This document shows positions 34,502-43,573 of a stretch of DNA of 64,000 bases, piece after piece. The stretch is from Hemileia vastatrix. Lineage: Eukaryota; Basidiomycota; Pucciniomycetes; Pucciniales; Zaghouaniaceae. The first letter of the stretch is position 1. The number at the start of each line of letters is the position of its first letter. A program made the translations under genes and the position numbers. The notes below the pieces were generated by a model. It did no database searches. It was not told the origin of the DNA and worked only from the letters and a program-made list of their open reading frames with translations. The stretch covers positions 1,488,001 through 1,552,000 of the forward strand of contig JASXTE010000018.1 in NCBI GenBank assembly GCA_030280995.1, written 5' to 3'.

Positions 34502-35793
34502 CTAAAAAAATTTTTTTTACTAATTTTTTTATTATTAATACAATTAATAAGACCTTCATTTATTTGGAATGAACAGCTAACATGGGTAAATTCTTGAAAA
34601 GAAACTAAAGATGGAGGTGCTTTAGTTGTTTGATGCCAATGTTGAGAAGAATTCCATATAGCCTCAACTATTCCATTTTTGCTACCAAAATAAATAATAC
34701 ATTTATGATCTGGAAAATAAAGGCCATGTCCCTTATCAGAAGAGGGTGATGAAATAGGAAGACCATTCTCTGGATTAATATAAGGGAAAATTCCAAATGT
34801 TAGACAATTCTTATCATGTTTATCTAGATGATCATTATTGTAGAATCCTCTATAAGTGATGATAAAATTAGAACAAAAAACATAAAAATTTATTGCTTCT
34901 TCCCATTCAGGATCAGACCAATTTGGTAAACCATATTCTAAAGCAAGCTGATGGCTTTTTTGAAAAGCTTAAATAAATAATTTTTTAAATTGATTTTCCA
35001 AGAAAATATTAAATGATCCTAAGGAATTCTATTTTTTCAGATATTCTTCCATTTGCTCCGGTTTCAAATTTTTCAGTAAAAAATAAATTCCTGAATTATA
35101 TAACAAAATTAAAAATTACTTAAAATAAAAAAAAATATTTACACACCAAAAAACTCCTTAATAATATAATGGTCACCAACCAAAACCTATCATGACACTA
35201 AAAATCAGATTTTTATTTGATAAGGGTTATTGAGCCAAAGCCATTTGATAGAGAGTAGAAATTAAATCAGAAAGCTGAAAAAAAACTCCATCCTTTTTCC
35301 CATTAAATAAATGAACTTCTAAGATGAATTGAGGTTTGTATCCATTATTGACAGCTGAAACCATGACATCTGTACTGCCTTCTGTAAGGTTCTTGATGTT
35401 TTTGTAAAAATCTTTTTTCTTAACATTTGATATTGAAGCCTTATAATATTTTAGATCATGCAAATGTCCAAATAAAGTTTCACAAAATATCTTCTTCCTA
35501 ATCAACTTTATATTTTGATAAGAATTGGTCTTTGAATTTCTTGATTTTTTAGCTGATTCCATGACTTTCTGCTTTTTTGTTTCTGGTAAGGAAAGCTTGG
35601 ACTTATTGGGAGAAGGAATAGAATTGAAGGACATTGAACAGATAGAAGAAAGTAAAGATAAGGAAGAAGAAGTTGAATATATTTTATGGTTATTCATGGA
35701 GCTTTCATGATTTGAAGACAAGGAAGAAAGAGAGGATAAAGATGATTCAGAAGAAATCGATGATAATGAAGATGAGTGAGTTAAATTTTCCAT
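34502..35793 (-). pseudogene. broken Tet-like 2OG-Fe(II) oxygenase gene
   Basis: The reverse strand starts at ATG 35793 with a Ser-rich N-terminus, then a basic stretch (KQKVMESAKKSRNSK), then ends in a stop at 35227. After a gap that is probably an intron (AG near 35095), a second frame runs to TAG 34502. It has two in-frame stops (about 35024 and 34968), then an open 150-codon core: a NNDHLDKHD segment with the HxD iron motif (HLD at 34830-34822), TFGIFPYINPENG, GHGLYFPDH, NGIVEAIWN, a distal WHQTT, and SCSFQIN. This order matches the Tet-like 2OG-Fe(II) oxygenase family abundant in rusts (2OG-FeII_Oxy_6). Tet enzymes oxidise 5-methylcytosine; activity of this family is not established. It faces the Myb/SANT-like pseudogene. 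Confidence 0.6.
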
Positions 35794-35894
35794 AGAAATT
35801 TCCTGGAAAAAAAACAAAAAAATAAAAATAAAAAATAAAATAAAATAAAAACCCAACAATAAAAAATTATCAGTAAAATAATCAAAAAGAAAAC

Positions 35895-37071
35895 TGTCAG
35901 CCTAAATATCCTTAGGACTGAGTATTTCTTATGCTTAAAATAAGATAACCTTAAGTAGATTAAGCTTATATCTTAAAAATAAGGATAAAATAATAATATA
36001 TATTATTTTATTATATATATATATAATTATTATTCTATTATATAACTTATAATAGTTTAAATAGCTTATCCATGGCCTAATAATACTTATTAAAGTGTTA
36101 ATGGAGCCATAATATACTTATCTTAAGTGATATGAAGTAATTATTGACATACATAAGCTTATATGTATACATAAATCCCATATTCAGTGAAATATGCAGT
36201 ATATTATGTATATTTAGGTATATAAGTGGGGTTTAGCCCCTTAATAGCCTATAAACTTTGTTTTTCTGCTTATTTTAGGTCATATTGACGAAATCAGTGG
36301 ACTCACAACGCCTACAGAAGCATAGACACCTATATCAGGCGCATACACCCAGTTTGGACAACTAAAATTACTTCCTTGGATGGTTATTCACAGATTTATG
36401 GGTTGGAAGGATGTTTCTGGGTTAATGTGGATGCTTGGGGATGTTATTGGGGGCTTGGACATTTTATTTGTTTCCTTTATATGCTTTTAGTTTCATTAAA
36501 TCTCTTTTTGATTGTTTATTTTAGCTGTTTCTTTATGGTATCCGCTTTTATCTGGGTTTTCTATTTATGGTATGGATCAGTGTTATTATTAATAGTGATG
36601 GAGGGTCCTTACTGGAGGTCTGGGTGTTGAAACTGCTTGAAGTGGACGCCATGGGGAGGTGATGGGCCCTCACAGTGCTGTAATTTCCGGGGATAAAAGT
36701 GACATCATCTGGATTGAAGGTCTGTGCACTCCAGTGGATTTGGGTATAAGTAAGGAGGGATTTTGACGGTTATTTATCATCATTCAATTACTACAACTCC
36801 AATAAACACTACTATACAATTATTAAAATTTAGAAATATATTATAAAGCCATTATAAATTGATATTATCTTTATATAAGCTATAAATATATTTTATACAT
36901 CTATTTTCCACCACTAGTACGCATTTAAATCCAAGTATTGTGAGTTTAATTTGAGTATAACTATTTTATTAGTCTTCCCCTGAGGTTTAATCACTAAATC
37001 ATTTATCAATAAGTAGTAGGACCATAAATAAACACTATTATATCATACTTATATACTAGACTATACTGACA
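35895..37071 (+). repeat. 5' LTR of Element 4
   Basis: 1177 bp, same length as the 3' copy. It contains a TA-rich palindromic stretch near 36000-36050. The bases after it, ATTGGGGGTCTTTCC, recur after the LTRs of Elements 3 and 5 and are the candidate primer-binding zone. Confidence 0.93.
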
Positions 37072-37581
37072 ATTGGGGGTCTTTCCTTATATTTTACTTA
37101 TTATTTAGTATAAGCCTTGGGACATGATTTTTACCTTAGTACAGCTCAAAATAAACCAAATATTTGGGTCTGATGCATATAAGTGGGTCATCATAACTCA
37201 TATATTGCGGAAAAGAACTCTTAAAATAATTGTACTAATTTTTTATCATAAAAATTAGATATTTACAGTAGTAACTGTACCCAATATAAACCCAATTTCA
37301 CTTGGTATTTGGACACCAATATAACACCCAATTAAATTGGTATTTGGTTAAAGCTTGGTAAGCTACTTATTTACCCTTATAGAGGTCTAGTTAAACTTAT
37401 TATTATATTTTTAACAGATTTTTTCGAATTTTCTTACATTTTATTTAAATAAATAAAGATATAAATTCAGGGTAAGCTCCATTGCTTTTTTATTAGTAAT
37501 ATAATTGCTAATATCTTTTGTCTACTAATTCCAGAGAGTTTTTTTCCTTTGTAGACGTAAAATATTGTCATTCTTAACAAT

Positions 37582-38196
37582 ATGAGTGCTCCCCAGGACA
37601 GTGTAAGTGAAAAGCCTGCTTATAATACCAGGTCTAAAGCTAACAAAAACTTTCCAGGACATCACCATGGAGGGTCAACAGTACCCCCAGGCAGAAAGCA
37701 TGAGTATAGAGGAAAAGGACGCCCTCTTAAAAAAGATAACTATAAAAAAGACGTCTCCTCCTCTTCAGGATCAACTGTCCCACCTGGCCAAACAGGTTCT
37801 GAAGTTGGAGGAATCAAAATCACTCATGTTCAAAGAGGTAGAGCAGTTGCAAAACAATTGCAAGGTAGGGTTTCAGCAGATGAATCAGGCATTGGCAGAG
37901 TTAAAGGGAGGCCAGCCCAGTCAGTCAAGTCAGCAACCCCCTATCCAAGGCGGGTCAACTCACTCCCAGGAGAAAATCCTGGTAGACAAATGGAAATGGG
38001 ACTGGTTTCATCAACAGTGGACAAGCCACAGTTGCAACAGGGATCCACCCCCTCATCTGACTTCCTCAGCTCACCCTTACAAAGGAAAAAAGCGCCAAAA
38101 ATCAGGACTGGAAACCATCCCTTGGTAAGTAGATTACCCTCTCAGATTGAACATAATACTGATAATTACAATATAGGTAATTCTATTGATGTTTAA
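37582..38196 (+). CDS. Element 4 ORF B head: gag N-terminal frame, 204 codons
   Basis: From ATG 37582 (MSAPQDSVSEKPAYNTRSK) this frame stays open through 204 codons and stops at TAA 38194-38196. The next codon after TCT begins the 1366-codon gag-pol ORF in the same frame, so only one stop separates them. Elements 2 and 3 have the same head but stop after 54-57 codons, then resume this frame later. The second half (SSPLQRKKAPKIRTGNH) matches the resumed frame in Element 3. The middle overlaps ORF A and may be open only by chance. A Gag N-terminal role is inferred. Confidence 0.55.
   Translation: MSAPQDSVSEKPAYNTRSKANKNFPGHHHGGSTVPPGRKHEYRGKGRPLKKDNYKKDVSSSSGSTVPPGQTGSEVGGIKITHVQRGRAVAKQLQGRVSADESGIGRVKGRPAQSVKSATPYPRRVNSLPGENPGRQMEMGLVSSTVDKPQLQQGSTPSSDFLSSPLQRKKAPKIRTGNHPLVSRLPSQIEHNTDNYNIGNSIDV
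37667..38128 (+). CDS. Element 4 ORF A: overlapping coiled-coil ORF in +1 frame
   Basis: ATG 37667 lies in an excellent context (ACCATGG) 85 nt after the ORF B start, in the +1 frame. It encodes 153 residues: an acidic start, KKITIKKTSPPLQDQLSHLAK..., a predicted coiled coil, a Gln/Ser-rich linker and a basic end with VDKWKWDW and HPYKGKKRQK. These blocks match ORF A of Element 3 (SKWQWDY, HPYQGGKRRRK, IPRKPW). In-frame A AAA AAG at 38086-38092, 36 nt before its TAA, could return ribosomes to the ORF B frame. It could be made by leaky scanning. Confidence 0.6.
   Translation: MEGQQYPQAESMSIEEKDALLKKITIKKTSPPLQDQLSHLAKQVLKLEESKSLMFKEVEQLQNNCKVGFQQMNQALAELKGGQPSQSSQQPPIQGGSTHSQEKILVDKWKWDWFHQQWTSHSCNRDPPPHLTSSAHPYKGKKRQKSGLETIPW
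38086..38092 (+). promoter_or_regulatory. candidate -1 ribosomal slippery heptamer A AAA AAG
   Basis: The heptamer sits in ORF A as ggA AAA AAG, in the phase needed for tandem -1 slippage into the ORF B frame, which is then open for 35 more codons. No downstream structure was examined quantitatively. Element 3 has no exact heptamer at the aligned place. Confidence 0.35.
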
Positions 38197-38199
38197 TCT

Positions 38200-41100
38200 G
38201 TGCAAAAAATAGAGGAGGATTTAAGAAATTTAGGTTTTAGAGTAGATACACCTGACTTGTCTTTTGTCCACAATAACAGTACTATTTACAATGATAATAC
38301 AGTTAACCCTCAGTTGCAACCACCTAATAGTGAGATGAGAAGTTCACAGGAGAGTGAGAGAATTGAAAAGAAAGACATGGAATATTTTAACAATAATCCA
38401 ACTGTCCATAGAATTGTTTCAGCATTGTGGAATAGAATGACTGATTGTGAGGAACAGACAGTTAAGCTCACTAGTGATACAATTTCATCCTTGACATTAA
38501 ACATTTCTCAATTAGCAACACATAACAAAGAATTAGAGAAAGAACATTTGTCTCTAACTCTTAAATATGATTCATTGAGTAATAAATATAATGATCTTTC
38601 AAACAAATTCTGTGAGTTAGAAAAATTATATGAAACACATTTATTAAAAACTGAATCAAGAACAAAGTTATATTTTGCCCAGACAAATCAAAGTGTCTCT
38701 GAGTTGCTACAAAGATTAACTAAAGTTGAGATTGAAACTGCCAATCTACTAATGAACCAGGATAATCATAAGTATAATCAATATAATAATAATCCTTTCA
38801 TTGGAAAAAATGAATCTCATTCCTTCCCTATATCACCACAATTTAAACCATCTGGTGGTAGTGTCAAATCTGAAAATGTAAGTCACAAATACGTGCAGGA
38901 AGAAATACAAGACCATTTATCAAAAGTAAATGAGTTGTTGAATTTACCTAAGATTAGTGAGATAAAATCCAATCAGATAAACTGGCCTAAGATAGATCAG
39001 TACCCAACTTATGATGGGGAAGCCTGCTCTGATTGGCAACATTTTATTCAAAGAATTGACAATTTGAAATTCTCATATAAGTTACCAGATGAAGAGATAA
39101 CATCAAAATTAATTTCTTTATTTAAGGATGTTGCTTTATTATGGTTTGAAGCTGTCTTAAGTGAGGGTAGAGACTACTCTTGGGCTGAATGGAAACAACT
39201 TATTGAAAAAAAATTTGGAGGTTCTAAATTCAGGCTTACTCAGCAGAGACTTTATGAGAAGACTAGGTATAATCCGTTGAATGGTGACAAACCTATGGTA
39301 TTTTTAATGAATTTAAACAAAATATTAAAAGCCATTGAGCCTCATATGGATTTTAACTTATGGAAAGATAAGATAATATATAAATTACCTATATCTGTCA
39401 GAGACATTGTTGTAGCTAGAACATTAAATGTTACTGAATATTCTGACTTTATTGATATTTGCAATGAAATATTATTAAACCATAAGTATGAATCAAGGTA
39501 TTCCACTTATAAACAAAATGTTGAACCTGTAAAAACTCAGAATTCAAAAACACTTCAGGAGAAGGAGAAAAAACCTACTGCACCTGTAGTACCTAAGAAG
39601 TATGAAACAAATACTTGTTATAAGTGTAACAAACCTTGGGTCAAAGGTCACAAATGTGAGAAATACATAAATATTGTTGAAAATCAACGTGAATCTGAAA
39701 CTGAAACTGAAAAAAGTAAAGAATCAAGTGATTATGACAGCAATATCTCATATAGTGATGAAAATGAAGTCTGTATGTTGGAAGATGATTTGTCCATCTT
39801 TGAAAATCCAATATTAATTATGGACTCAAATGAATCTTTAATGAATTTTGAGGATGCTGAAATCATTAAAGATATACAAGCTTATAACTTTAGAATGACA
39901 CCTATCACGGTTCCAGGTATCATTTCTGGTGAAAATGTTAATATAGTACTGGACACAGGAGCTGCTGGTTCTGTTGTTTCCACTAATACATTACAGAAAG
40001 TTGATAGTGACTATAAGTTTAAGCTTGAACCACTTCAAAATAAAAATTGGAGAGGTTTTGGATCAGTGCTACACCACATTGGTAAATACAAAGCTGCAGT
40101 TTTCTTTAAACATCAACATGGTTATGTAAGAGTAACTTGTGACTTTGTAGTAATGGATAATACTAACTGTAGTAACTGTTTTATCATTGGAAATGATATT
40201 CTGACTAAATTTGGTGTAAAATTAGACCCTGCTAATAACAATTTTACAATTGGAATGAATGGTAAGAGGAAATTTAAAATAAATTCTTTTAACACAGTCT
40301 TACACATTGAGTCAGTAACAAATTCCCCATCTAAAGGAAGAGAATCCAATGAGATGGAACTTCTGGAAACAGAAATTTCAAAAGCATCATTTGGCACTCA
40401 GATAAGTAAAACTGAGAAAGATAATATTTTGGAATTAATTAAAGCTTTTCCAATGGCTTTTGCACATGGTACAAATGAACTTGGCCTTGTAAAAGATCAT
40501 GAAATGAAGATTAGTTTAACCTGTGATATGGATAATATTCCTGCTAGTCTTAAAAAGAAACCATACCCTGCTTCACCAGTGAAGAGGAAAGACATAGAGG
40601 ATAATATTAAGATTTTATTAAAAATGAACATTCTTGAGAAGGTTGAAACTACACCAATATATTGTGTAATATCACCAGTGCTAATTTCTTATGAACAAGA
40701 TAAAGCAAGACTGTGTGGTGATTATAGAGCATTAAATACATTTACAGTAGATGATATTTATCCCTTGCCAAGGATTGCCTCTATACATGCTACCCTTAAA
40801 GGTGCTAAATATATAAGTTGCCTAGATGGAAATAAAGGGTACCATCAAATTCCTGTTGAAAAGAATTCACAGAACTTTTTGTTGATAACAACACACATGG
40901 GAATTTATAAGTATGTCAGAATGCCATTTGGACCAAAAAATGCTCCATCAGTGTTTCAGAAGTTAATGGATATAACATTCCATAATGAAATGATTGAAGG
41001 ATGGTTAATGGTATACATTGATGACATCATAGTGTTCTCTAAAACTTTTGATGAACACTTAATCCATTTAAGGAAAGTATTCCAGAAAATGGATGAAATA

Positions 41101-42300
41101 AAAATGACCCTTGGATTGAAAAAATGTAAATTTGGGTTTGAATCTTTAAAAGTGCTTGGTCATATTGTATCTGGCTTACAAATATGTGTAGACCAAAATA
41201 AAGTGGCTGCAATAAAGAATATTGGCATTCCTCAAAATGTGAAAGATGTACAATCTTTTCTTGGAATGTGTGGTTATTATAGACAATATATAAAAAACTA
41301 CCAATCAATTGCTGCACCACTGACCACACTGATAAAGAAATCAGAAGCTTTCATTTGGAATAATGAAAGACAAAAGGCTTTTGATAAGTTGAAAGAATGT
41401 TTAATGACAGCTCCTATCTTGGGTTTACCAGATTTCCAATTACCTTTTGTATTATATACAGATGCAAGTTTTATTGGACTGGGTGCTGCTTTGCATCAAA
41501 AACAACTTATTGAAGGAAAAATGTCAGATGTAGTAATCTGCTATATTTCACGTACTCTGAGAAGTGGTGAATTGAAATATGGTGCTACTCAACTTGAATG
41601 TTTGGCAGTAGTATGGGCTCTTGAGAAGCTACATTATTACCTTGAAGACCAAAAATTTGAGTTAATAACTGACTGTAGTGCAGTTAAGTCACTCTTAAAC
41701 ATGAAAACTCCTAATAGACACATGTTTAGATGGCAATTAGCTGTACAAGAATACAGAGGCCGGATGACTATTACACATAGAGCAGGAACCTTGCACTCTA
41801 ATGTAGATCTGTTATCTAGAGTACCTCTGCCTAATAATGATGATAATCCTGCTTATGTTCCTGAGTCAGAGATTATTAACATTTATGGCATTTATATTGT
41901 AGATCTTGAGAATGAGTTTATGCAATCAATTCTTGATAATTATAATTCAGATCCTGACTTGAGTAAATTAACTACAATATTAAATGATCCATCTAATGCT
42001 TCAATGAATGTTTTAATAAAAACATTACCAATTAAGTATAAAGAGGCATTAGAAAAAGGAAAATTTTCCATTGAGGATGGTTTTATATATTACAGGAAAA
42101 AATTAGGTAATGTAATTGTGATTCCCCCTTCAATGAAGGAGTTAATGTTAAGTATATGTCATGATGATATATTAGCAGGTCATTTTGACTACCATAAGAC
42201 ATTAACCAGAGTAAAAACACAGCTTGGTGGATTAACATGTCTGAGAATGTTTAGAAATATGTTGAAACATGTGATTCTTGTCAAAAATCTAAAAGATTAA
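38200..42300 (+). CDS. Element 4 gag-pol: capsid, knuckle, protease, RT, RNase H, integrase zinc domain
   Basis: A 1366-codon frame, continuous with ORF B except for TAA 38194; the first codon is GTG and no ATG start is evident. Domains by residue: helical gag (40-200), capsid (about 260-430; IDQYPTYDGEACSDW, WKQLIEKKFGGSKFR), zinc knuckle CYKCNKPWVKGHKC (472-485), protease DTGAAGSVVS (about 584), RT (about 780-970; CGDYRALNTFTVDDIYPLP, YIDDIIVFS at 939-947, both Asp kept), RNase H (YTDASFIGLG about 1086, ECLAVVWALEKLHYYL, TDCSAVKSL), and integrase HDDILAGHF (about 1320). A missing A in the run near 42217 shifts the frame, and 28 spurious codons follow to 42300. In a live copy it makes the particle and copies RNA into cDNA. 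Confidence 0.9.
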   Translation: MQKIEEDLRNLGFRVDTPDLSFVHNNSTIYNDNTVNPQLQPPNSEMRSSQESERIEKKDMEYFNNNPTVHRIVSALWNRMTDCEEQTVKLTSDTISSLTLNISQLATHNKELEKEHLSLTLKYDSLSNKYNDLSNKFCELEKLYETHLLKTESRTKLYFAQTNQSVSELLQRLTKVEIETANLLMNQDNHKYNQYNNNPFIGKNESHSFPISPQFKPSGGSVKSENVSHKYVQEEIQDHLSKVNELLNLPKISEIKSNQINWPKIDQYPTYDGEACSDWQHFIQRIDNLKFSYKLPDEEITSKLISLFKDVALLWFEAVLSEGRDYSWAEWKQLIEKKFGGSKFRLTQQRLYEKTRYNPLNGDKPMVFLMNLNKILKAIEPHMDFNLWKDKIIYKLPISVRDIVVARTLNVTEYSDFIDICNEILLNHKYESRYSTYKQNVEPVKTQNSKTLQEKEKKPTAPVVPKKYETNTCYKCNKPWVKGHKCEKYINIVENQRESETETEKSKESSDYDSNISYSDENEVCMLEDDLSIFENPILIMDSNESLMNFEDAEIIKDIQAYNFRMTPITVPGIISGENVNIVLDTGAAGSVVSTNTLQKVDSDYKFKLEPLQNKNWRGFGSVLHHIGKYKAAVFFKHQHGYVRVTCDFVVMDNTNCSNCFIIGNDILTKFGVKLDPANNNFTIGMNGKRKFKINSFNTVLHIESVTNSPSKGRESNEMELLETEISKASFGTQISKTEKDNILELIKAFPMAFAHGTNELGLVKDHEMKISLTCDMDNIPASLKKKPYPASPVKRKDIEDNIKILLKMNILEKVETTPIYCVISPVLISYEQDKARLCGDYRALNTFTVDDIYPLPRIASIHATLKGAKYISCLDGNKGYHQIPVEKNSQNFLLITTHMGIYKYVRMPFGPKNAPSVFQKLMDITFHNEMIEGWLMVYIDDIIVFSKTFDEHLIHLRKVFQKMDEIKMTLGLKKCKFGFESLKVLGHIVSGLQICVDQNKVAAIKNIGIPQNVKDVQSFLGMCGYYRQYIKNYQSIAAPLTTLIKKSEAFIWNNERQKAFDKLKECLMTAPILGLPDFQLPFVLYTDASFIGLGAALHQKQLIEGKMSDVVICYISRTLRSGELKYGATQLECLAVVWALEKLHYYLEDQKFELITDCSAVKSLLNMKTPNRHMFRWQLAVQEYRGRMTITHRAGTLHSNVDLLSRVPLPNNDDNPAYVPESEIINIYGIYIVDLENEFMQSILDNYNSDPDLSKLTTILNDPSNASMNVLIKTLPIKYKEALEKGKFSIEDGFIYYRKKLGNVIVIPPSMKELMLSICHDDILAGHFDYHKTLTRVKTQLGGLTCLRMFRNMLKHVILVKNLKD

Positions 42301-43448
42301 CAGGAAAAAGAGCTGGTTTATTACAACAAATTGAGCAACCAAAATCTCCATGGGAAATCATTAACATGGACTTTGTAACAGGTTTGCCAATAGCAGGGCA
42401 TAAGAGTTATAACTACTGCTGGGTAATTGTAGATAGATTTACAAAGATGTGTAAATTTATTCCTACCCACAAAGAGGTTTCTGAAAAGGACTTAGCTTTT
42501 TTATGGTGGACACAAATGTTAAATACAGCAGGTTTCCCCAAAGCAATAGTTTCTGACAGAGATCCTAAATTTACTTCTGAGTTCTGGACATCACTTATGG
42601 ATGTTTCAGGGTGTCAATTAAAACTTTCTACAGCACACCATCCACAAACTGATGGGCTAGCAGAAAGAATGATACAAACCTTAGAAGATATGATAAGAAG
42701 ATACTGTGCTTTTGGTCTTAATTTTAAAGACAATGACAAATTCACGCATGATTGGGTAACCCTTATCCCAGGTTTAGAATTTGCATATAATAGTACAGTA
42801 CATTCTGTCACTGGAAAAAATCCATTTGAGTTATGGTTGGGTTATGTACCTAATACCCCTGCTAAAACTCTTAATAAGTTACCTAGATTGGATATCCATC
42901 CAGGTACTAAATCTTTTATTCAGATGCAAGAATTATGCAGAAAACATGCTCAAGAATGTATAAATAAGGCGTTTGAGTATGAGAAGAAAAGATGGGATAA
43001 AGCCCATAAAGAACAAATGTTCAAAGAGGGTGATGAAGTCCTTATTTCAAAGCTACATTTCAATTTAAATGGTAATGTTAAATTGAAGGATCCATTCATT
43101 GGACCATTTGTAGTTAAAAAAATGGTTGGTAATAATGCTGTTGAGGTTATTCTATATGCACCATATGATAGAAAACATCCAGTATTTCCTATTTCTCTTA
43201 TAAAACCATACCATTCTAATGATACTGCTCTATTTCCAAGAAGATCAGGAAGGCATAAACAGCAACCTGAAGAAATAGTTGAAAAGGCAGAAATTGAAAA
43301 GATACTTAAAAAGAGACACCTTACTAAAGAAAAGGGAGTTGAGTATCTATTAAGATTTAAAAATAAATCAAGTGAATATGACCAGTGGATTCCAGAAAAT
43401 GAAATCTCTGATCTTAAAAATCTCTTGAAAAAATTTAAATATAAATAA
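42230..43448 (+). CDS. Element 4 integrase core and chromodomain
   Basis: After the frameshift and a TAG at 42256, the integrase frame stays open from 42259 to TAA 43448 (ATG 42366 starts 360 codons of it). It begins with the second half of the zinc domain (CDSCQKSK), then the core with D-D-E candidates in NMDFVTGLP, SDRDPKF and DGLAERMIQTLED. FNLNGNVKLKDPFIGPFVV is the usual GPF/Y region. The end, EIEKILKK...GVEYLLRFKNKSSEYDQWIPENEIS, fits a chromodomain, which in chromoviruses steers insertion towards modified histones. Element 3 shows this segment joined in frame to RNase H. Confidence 0.9.
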
Positions 43449-43573
43449 TACTGTTCATTCAGTATATGTATTATAAAAATTATTTTTTATTTTTTTTATT
43501 TTATTATTTCACTCCTTAGTTTTAATTAAAATGTCTTAACATTTTTTTTATTGTTTTTTTTGGGGTGAGGGAG

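Noticed and set aside
36376..36630. 84-codon hydrophobic ORF present in both LTRs of Element 4
   Set aside because: The LTRs are near-identical, so presence in both is no evidence. The diverged LTR fragment at 62411-63080 does not keep this frame.
38125..38176. Possible GT-AG intron linking ORF A to gag-pol in Elements 2, 3 and 4 (52-58 nt)
   Set aside because: GT(A)(A/C)G...AG|GTAA strings are present in all three, but joining them leaves ORF A out of frame and gives an immediate stop (TGG TAA) in Elements 3 and 4.
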